NCBI GenBank assembly: GCA_021845705.1
Contig: JAJZVJ010000010.1
Location: 1 to 18,866, forward strand
Direction: 5' to 3'
From: a bacterium
GTDB taxonomy: Bacteria > Elusimicrobiota > Elusimicrobia > Elusimicrobiales > UBA9959
Length of the DNA: 18,866 nt
Shown: piece by piece, positions 14,750 to 18,866 of the stretch
Position numbering within the stretch: the stretch's first letter is position 1
Layout: each line of letters starts with the position of its first letter
The notes under the pieces: generated by a model
The model's database searches: none
The model's input: the letters and a program-made list of their open reading frames with translations, nothing else
Told to the model about the DNA's origin: nothing
Made by a program: the position numbers and the translations under genes

Positions 14750-16246
14750 TCAGCTGTGCGGAAGGACGTTAAGTTTCCTAAGGTCCCGGCTGGTGCGGCG
14801 TATGTCTTTCACGAAGATGCGCCAGCCCTTCAGCAGGTTCTGCCGCTCCTCCTCGCCTATCGCCGGCGTGAAAACCCTGTCAGAAACTTTGGGGGCCCAG
14901 TGCGGGGAAAGCCCCAGCCCGCGCGCCGCGGCAAGCCCGGCCCCCATGGCGGTAGCTTCGCTCTCCTCAAGGGCCGTAAGGCGCGCGCCGGTGATGTCCG
15001 CCTGGAACTGCAGCAGCCAGTCTATTTTGGAAAGCCCGCCGGAAACTTTCAATTCCTCTATCTTAATTCCCTTTTTCTTCACCAGGTCGAAGGCGTCGCC
15101 CACCATGTAGGCGATGCCTTCGGTGACGCCGCGCACCACGTCGTATTTGTCGGAGTGGGGGGAGAAGCCGGTAAAAGTGGTGAAAGTATTGAAATCCCAG
15201 TAAGGCGCGCCAAGGCCGCCGATAGCCGGCAGGCAGTGGATGCGGTTCTTCGACTTCCTGCACATCCCGTCCACGTCGCCTATATCGTCGAAAATGCCGA
15301 ATTTCTGCCGCAGCCATTCAAGCGCGGTCCCGGCGGAATTCACGGTGCTTTCCGTGAAATAGCAGGCGCTCCTCTTTCTGTTCCCGTCCTGCCAGCCTAT
15401 TGAATTCAGGAGGCCGCGTATCTTCAGCGGCTTTCTGCCCGTGTTAACCAGCAGGAAGGCGCCCGTGCCGTAATTCAGGGCGGCGGAGTTGGAGGTTTCA
15501 AGGCCCAGCCCCAGCATGGCGGCCTGCTGGTCCCCGAGCATGGCGGTAACGGGGATGCGGCGGCCCGCGGCCTCCACTACCCCCATCCGGCCCATGCTGG
15601 GCTTGATCGCCGGCAAGTATTCCGGGATCAGGCCGAAGGCGGAAAGCAGTTTAGGCTCCCACCTCAGGCGGCGCAGGTTCAGGAGCAGGGTGCGCTGGGC
15701 CTGCGAGGGATCTATCACAAAGGTCTTGCCTCCCGACAGGCGCCAGAGCACGTAGGCGGCCACCGGCGCTATCAGCAGGCGTTTTTCAGCGGCGGCGGCT
15801 TTCACTTCGGGAAAGTTCTCAAGGGCCCAGGCTATCTTTGAGGCGCTGTAGTAAGGCGTTTTATAAAGGCCCGTAATGTCGTGTATCTTCGTGTTGGAAA
15901 GCGGGATCCTGCCCAGCAGTTCAAGCGCGCGCCCGTCCTGCCAGCTGAGCGCCGGCGCCAGGGGTGCGCCGGTGTTCTTGTCCCAGAAAACCACGGTGGA
16001 GCGCTGGGCGGCTATGCCCAGGGTCAGGACTTCGGAACCGGCGGGGAGTTTGGAGAGAACCTCCGTAAGGCTGTCCGCCTGGGAAAGGTACAGTTTCTCC
16101 GCGTCGTATTCGGCGCGGCCCGGGGCCGGGTAAGCGGGCTCTATTTTGCGCTGGGCCTTATAGCGGATATTGCCCTCCAGGCCGAGGGCGAGGGCGCGGG
16201 AGCTAGAGCTCCCCTGGTCCAGCACGATTATGAATTTTTCAGGCAT
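14750..16246 (-). CDS. FGGY-family carbohydrate kinase, glycerol-kinase-like
   Basis: The protein has 498 residues from the ATG at 16246, matching GlpK length (about 500). The N-terminal phosphate motif is DQGSSSSRA (D10). GlpK-like features are SWQDGR (W102), TPYYSASKIAW (Y132/133), MLGDQQAAM (D239, the catalytic base position), NYGTGAFLLVNTG, GGLGAPYWD and SGGLSK. It would phosphorylate a polyol or sugar with ATP. However, the GlpK motif NQRET, which supplies Arg and Glu contacts to glycerol, reads AQRST here, so the Glu is replaced by S83. Substrate assignment to glycerol is therefore unsafe. No glycerol facilitator or glycerol-3-phosphate dehydrogenase gene is nearby. A 246-nt gap with an inverted-repeat element separates it from the upstream nuclease gene. 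Confidence 0.88.
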   Translation of the reverse strand: MPEKFIIVLDQGSSSSRALALGLEGNIRYKAQRKIEPAYPAPGRAEYDAEKLYLSQADSLTEVLSKLPAGSEVLTLGIAAQRSTVVFWDKNTGAPLAPALSWQDGRALELLGRIPLSNTKIHDITGLYKTPYYSASKIAWALENFPEVKAAAAEKRLLIAPVAAYVLWRLSGGKTFVIDPSQAQRTLLLNLRRLRWEPKLLSAFGLIPEYLPAIKPSMGRMGVVEAAGRRIPVTAMLGDQQAAMLGLGLETSNSAALNYGTGAFLLVNTGRKPLKIRGLLNSIGWQDGNRKRSACYFTESTVNSAGTALEWLRQKFGIFDDIGDVDGMCRKSKNRIHCLPAIGGLGAPYWDFNTFTTFTGFSPHSDKYDVVRGVTEGIAYMVGDAFDLVKKKGIKIEELKVSGGLSKIDWLLQFQADITGARLTALEESEATAMGAGLAAARGLGLSPHWAPKVSDRVFTPAIGEEERQNLLKGWRIFVKDIRRTSRDLRKLNVLPHS

Positions 16247-16280
16247 ATCAGCTTCAAAAAATGTTAACTGCGGCATTCCA

Positions 16281-16439
16281 CGGAGGGGTGGCAGGGGTTT
16301 TGTCCCGCGAACCCTTTGGGGAAGGGGGGGCCCCGGAAAAGGTGCCAGCCTCCTTTTTGTAACGTGTTGCGGGGAAGTACCCTGGCTCCTCTCAAAAAGG
16401 AGGCTGGCACCTTTTTCGCATACCCCGCCCACCCCTCCG
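16281..16439. repeat. Nested inverted-repeat element (REP/MITE-like)
   Basis: Outer arms 16281-16298 and 16422-16439 pair at 16 of 18 positions, the outermost 11 bp being perfect. Inner arms 16337-16359 and 16393-16415 are a perfect 23-bp inverted repeat containing GGTGCCAGCCTCC, with a 33-nt loop. No transposase is encoded. It fills most of the gap between two minus-strand genes and looks like a non-autonomous palindromic repeat. A single copy is seen in this window. Confidence 0.7.
16337..16416. terminator. Possible bidirectional intrinsic terminator
   Basis: The 23-bp stem ends in TTTTT on the + strand (16412-16416) and TTTT on the - strand. On the minus strand it could end transcription leaving the nuclease gene and separate it from the FGGY kinase gene. 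The 33-nt loop is long for an intrinsic terminator, so efficiency is uncertain. Confidence 0.4.
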
Positions 16440-16492
16440 ACAGCTCACGAACCTTCCGTATCCCGCCGCACAGCCACCCGGCTGAGAAACTG

Positions 16493-17764
16493 TCAGATCA
16501 ATCCTTCCTTCTTCACTATCTTTATGTCGACGGCGGTTTTCTTCACCGCCTGCTCCAGCAGCTTTTTGCGCGCGTCCTCGGAGATATCCGCGCTGTCCAG
16601 CACGCCGCTTATGCCGGTAAGCGTCAGCGTCAGGGCCTTCTGGTAAAGTTCGAAGTCGTTCAGCACTTTTATCACGGCTTCCCGGTCCCTGAACTCCCAT
16701 TTCGAGTTCTTTTTTACCCGGGCGGTATACTGGGAGCCGGCGTATTGCGCGCCGTCTTTGGCGGAGCGGGCTATACTGCCGCCCACTTCGTCAAGCTGGG
16801 CCTGCAGCTCGTCCATGCGCTCTTTAAGGCGCCCGTAACGGTCTACGAGCGCTTCTATATTTTCAGTAGTGGATGAGAGCTGCTCCGCGGGATGCGGGTG
16901 CCCGCCGAAGAAATGGGGGCATAGGCTCTTATAATCGCACCAGGCGCAGGCCTGCTCGCCCGGGGTAGGGTCGAACCTGATGCCGCGTATATTCTCGGCC
17001 ACGCCCAGGACGCGGTCCCAGAAAGCGCCTATCTCTTTGTCGTCCGCGCGCTCGAAGACGTACGGCTTGAGCGTAGGCACATGGTAGTACTGCATCTGGC
17101 GCACCCTTACGGAGCTGACCCGCTTGCCGTAGGTCTCCGCTATCTTTTCCTTCAGCCGGGGGTCCAGTTCGTTTATCTTCTGGTACATGTAAAGCTGGGA
17201 AGGCTGGCGCTTCACGTCCTTGCCGGTCTTGTAGTCTATTATCTCTATCTCGCCGCCGCCGAGGTACTCTATCCGGTCGGAGATGGTGCGCACCAGCAGG
17301 CCGTCCACTTCCACGTCGGTGGAATACTCCACCAGGAACGGCGGCTTGAAGCCGGCGCGGTTCTGCTCGTAATAGGCCTTAAGCATCACCAGGCCTTTCT
17401 GGTAATCGGCGTCGGCGCGCTGCGGGGTGCGGTAGCCTTTTTCAAGATAGGATTTTTTGTTCCAGTCCAGCCTGAAAGCCTCCAGCAGCTCTTCCAGCGC
17501 GGGGAAAGGGGGGGCCTTTACGGAATAAAGGAACTCCAGCGCCGTGTGTATGCTGTTGCCGAAAGCGAAGTAGAACTTGGGCTCTTCCTTGATCTTGTCG
17601 ATGTACTTGAACTTGTACTTGAGCGGGCACTCCTCGTACAGCGACATCTTGGAATAAGAGAAAGCGAGCAGCCCGTTCTTCCTGGCCGGCGCCGGGGCGG
17701 GGAGGCTGTCCCCGAAAAGGCCCGGGGCCGCGGGAGGGGGAGGTTCGCTATTTTTTTTCTTCAT
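16493..17764 (-). CDS. PD-(D/E)XK nuclease with Fe-S cluster (RecB/Cas4/AddB-type)
   Basis: The protein has 423 residues from the ATG at 17764. The core (about 33-290) starts with FSYSKMSLYEECPLKY and has GNSIHTALE (H73), SDRIE (D163), EIIDYKTG (D177, K179) and Q190 with LYMYQ. C46 together with C273, C276 and C282 (CAWCDYKSLC) forms the one-plus-three cysteine pattern of a 4Fe-4S cluster, as in AddB and Cas4. It should be a DNA exonuclease-type domain. No helicase or cas genes lie beside it, so recombination/repair is a guess. A C-terminal extension (about 300-423) with a coiled-coil-like stretch (GRLKERMDELQAQLDEVGG) is not one I recognise. It overlaps the upstream lipoprotein gene by 17 nt and has no clear Shine-Dalgarno. 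Confidence 0.88.
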   Translation of the reverse strand: MKKKNSEPPPPAAPGLFGDSLPAPAPARKNGLLAFSYSKMSLYEECPLKYKFKYIDKIKEEPKFYFAFGNSIHTALEFLYSVKAPPFPALEELLEAFRLDWNKKSYLEKGYRTPQRADADYQKGLVMLKAYYEQNRAGFKPPFLVEYSTDVEVDGLLVRTISDRIEYLGGGEIEIIDYKTGKDVKRQPSQLYMYQKINELDPRLKEKIAETYGKRVSSVRVRQMQYYHVPTLKPYVFERADDKEIGAFWDRVLGVAENIRGIRFDPTPGEQACAWCDYKSLCPHFFGGHPHPAEQLSSTTENIEALVDRYGRLKERMDELQAQLDEVGGSIARSAKDGAQYAGSQYTARVKKNSKWEFRDREAVIKVLNDFELYQKALTLTLTGISGVLDSADISEDARKKLLEQAVKKTAVDIKIVKKEGLI

Positions 17765-18560
17765 ATGACAATAATTCCGTAACCCTGTTCTCAAAGCCGG
17801 GTCCGGCGATGCTGGTAAGTATTTTGCCCGTCCACGGGGCGTAATATTCGTTTATCCAGGAAGGCCCGCCGTTCGCCCTGCGGCGTACCATTACGCAATC
17901 CTGGAATTCCCCGGCCTTCACCTTTACCTTCAGGCCGGTCTTTTCCACCCTGAACTCCAGGCGGCCTTCCGGTCCCCGGGACCGCCAGGTTTTGCCCTGC
18001 TCCAGCGGGTAGTCCAGGATAAGCGTGTCTTTGCCGCCCTGGGTCTCAATGAAGTTCATGTTCTTAAAACCGTAGTTTTTCCGCTGGCTGCTCACCTTTT
18101 CGCTGCCGGCGAAAAACTCGCTTTTTATGACCGAGGCTTTAACGCTGTGCTCCGTTACCTCCACCACCTGCCTGGCGTTCTGGCCCAGGGTCTGGGAGTC
18201 GCCGTATACCCACCTGGTTCCCGGCCCGGCGGGGAAATAATCGGGGCAGACGAAGATCTGCCTGAAAACGTCCTCCGGCATTTTAAAGGCGGGATAGTTC
18301 CTGGCGAGCCGCTCAAGGAGCGGTTTGGACTCGGCGCAGAGCCCGAGTTTCAGGGAGTAGATCTGGGCCGCCGCCATAAGGGCTTTAGGGGCTTCCGGGG
18401 CCGAGGGGTTTTTAGCGGCGAACGCCTTGTATCTGTCCACGGCCTGCAAAAGCCTCCCCTGCCGCTCCAGCACCACGCCGTCCTCATAGCGCGCGGCGCA
18501 GCCCGCCGCCGCCAGCAGCAGCACGCAGAAATATCTTAAAGCCTCCCCTTTATTCGTCAT
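17748..18560 (-). CDS. Putative lipoprotein with TPR-like N-terminus
   Basis: The protein has 270 residues. A signal peptide ends in a lipobox (AAGC, C21). Residues about 25-95 are helical repeats of TPR type (GRLLQAVDRYKAFAAKNPS, then APKALMAAAQIY), similar in style to BamD/YbgF-like repeats. From about 105 on there is a beta-rich domain beginning FPAGPGTRWVYGDS, with LDYPLEQGKTW, a VKAGEFQDCVMV motif and a NEYYAPWTGKI ending. I know this layout as a common uncharacterised envelope domain. It is probably a membrane-anchored periplasmic protein with no assigned function. It is first in its minus-strand transcript, and its end overlaps the nuclease gene by 17 nt at a run of eight A residues. 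Confidence 0.78.
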   Translation of the reverse strand: MTNKGEALRYFCVLLLAAAGCAARYEDGVVLERQGRLLQAVDRYKAFAAKNPSAPEAPKALMAAAQIYSLKLGLCAESKPLLERLARNYPAFKMPEDVFRQIFVCPDYFPAGPGTRWVYGDSQTLGQNARQVVEVTEHSVKASVIKSEFFAGSEKVSSQRKNYGFKNMNFIETQGGKDTLILDYPLEQGKTWRSRGPEGRLEFRVEKTGLKVKVKAGEFQDCVMVRRRANGGPSWINEYYAPWTGKILTSIAGPGFENRVTELLSYEEKK

Positions 18561-18571
18561 ACTTTCCAGGT

Positions 18572-18582
18572 ATTATATAATA
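18572..18582 (-). promoter_or_regulatory. Candidate -10 region of the lipoprotein-nuclease transcript
   Basis: On the minus strand overlapping TATTAT (18577-18582) and TATAAT (18572-18577) precede the ATG at 18560 by 11 nt from the nearer box, giving a leader of about 5-10 nt. No -35 match is seen in the G+C-rich sequence upstream. Confidence 0.5.
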
Positions 18583-18680
18583 ATCACGCCGCCCCCGTCG
18601 GGAATCCCCCGGGCGGGGCGGCCGTACCCCGAAAACCGCCGTTTACGCCCGCGACCGGAACTTCTGCGCGCGAGGTTAAG

Positions 18681-18686
18681 TATAAT
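18681..18686 (+). promoter_or_regulatory. Candidate -10 box of the last gene
   Basis: TATAAT stands in a small A+T-rich island of the 18561-18743 intergenic region. No convincing -35 lies at 16-18 nt spacing. It would give a leader of about 50 nt that contains the hairpin at 18710-18729. Confidence 0.5.
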
Positions 18687-18709
18687 TGTATAGACCGGTT
18701 TACTAACGC

Positions 18710-18729
18710 GGCCGGCCCCTGGGCCGGCC
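18710..18729. promoter_or_regulatory. Leader hairpin just before the ribosome site
   Basis: GGCCGGCCC and GGGCCGGCC form a perfect 9-bp stem around CT (or 8 bp with a 4-nt loop). It ends 5 nt before the GGAGGA at 18735-18740. No U-tract follows, so it is not an intrinsic terminator. It may affect translation or mRNA stability. Confidence 0.45.
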
Positions 18730-18743
18730 ATTCTGGAGGATCT

Positions 18744-18866
18744 ATGCGGGAAGGCGACGGGGAGAAAAGCTGGCTTATCTGGCTGCTGGTAGTGCCGGTT
18801 TGCATGACGCTGGGCGCTTTGCTCGCAAGGTGGGTGTTCCCTCCCGCCGGGACCGCGCCCGCGGCC
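18744..18866 (+). CDS. Start of a small membrane-anchored protein, cut by the window end
   Basis: Forty-one codons are visible from an ATG preceded by GGAGGA at 18735-18740. The product has a short charged start (MREGDGEKSW), one hydrophobic segment at about 10-32, then a proline/alanine-rich stretch, consistent with an N-terminal membrane anchor or signal anchor. Too little is present to assign a family. Confidence 0.6.
   Translation, partial: MREGDGEKSWLIWLLVVPVCMTLGALLARWVFPPAGTAPAA

Noticed and set aside
16247..16432. N-terminal extension of the FGGY kinase to 16432
   Set aside because: The extension is translated repeat-element sequence with no family resemblance. The start at 16246 gives normal length and places DQGSSSS at the expected position.
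17765..17794. Ten-residue extension of the nuclease to a TTG at 17794
   Set aside because: The ATG at 17764 is the better start and family similarity begins only about 30 residues later. No Shine-Dalgarno supports the TTG.
1..18866. tRNA, rRNA, CRISPR, insertion sequence or prophage genes
   Set aside because: I looked on both strands and saw no cloverleaf-like gene with a CCA end, no regularly spaced repeats and no transposase or integrase motifs. Small RNAs cannot be excluded by eye.

Overview
The window is a G+C-rich bacterial chromosome segment, almost entirely coding, with short A+T-rich islands at the few promoter-like sites. Two putative lipoproteins and an AsmA-type protein point to a diderm (Gram-negative-type) bacterium. 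Overall gene style and order recall uncultured lineages such as Elusimicrobiota, but that is a low-confidence impression. I saw no rRNA, tRNA, CRISPR array, transposase or phage gene.

Region 1 (1-5558, + strand) is a tightly coupled signalling operon. It holds the 3' end of a CheA-receiver hybrid kinase, a CheB methylesterase, a receiver-PAS-kinase-receiver hybrid histidine kinase, and a receiver-linked class III nucleotide cyclase with ATP-type specificity residues. There are five receiver domains in 5.5 kb. Four keep the full phosphorylation site and only the CheB receiver has lost key residues. The layout resembles a Wsp-type chemosensory pathway (CheA-REC, CheB, REC-cyclase), but with an adenylate-cyclase-like output where Wsp has a diguanylate cyclase. 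This is the most interesting system in the window.

Region 2 (5563-8822, - strand) carries a PfkB-family sugar-phosphate kinase followed by a fused ADP-forming acyl-CoA synthetase with the beta (ATP-grasp) half first. Its stop codon lies 4 nt from the converging cyclase gene.

Region 3 (8931-14736, + strand) starts at a divergent A+T-rich promoter region. It runs asmA-like, lipoprotein, cutA, DUF4321 membrane protein, maf, queD-like and trxB, with mostly tiny gaps or overlaps. The asmA-like message may be leaderless.

Region 4 (14750-18560, - strand) runs, in transcription order, lipoprotein with TPR-like N-terminus, PD-(D/E)XK/Fe-S nuclease, then an FGGY kinase resembling glycerol kinase but lacking a glycerol-contact glutamate. 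The nuclease and kinase genes are separated by a nested inverted-repeat element with a perfect 23-bp stem (16281-16439), the only clear non-genic repeat structure.

Region 5 (18561-18866) is a divergent promoter region leading into the start of a small membrane-anchored protein that runs off the window.
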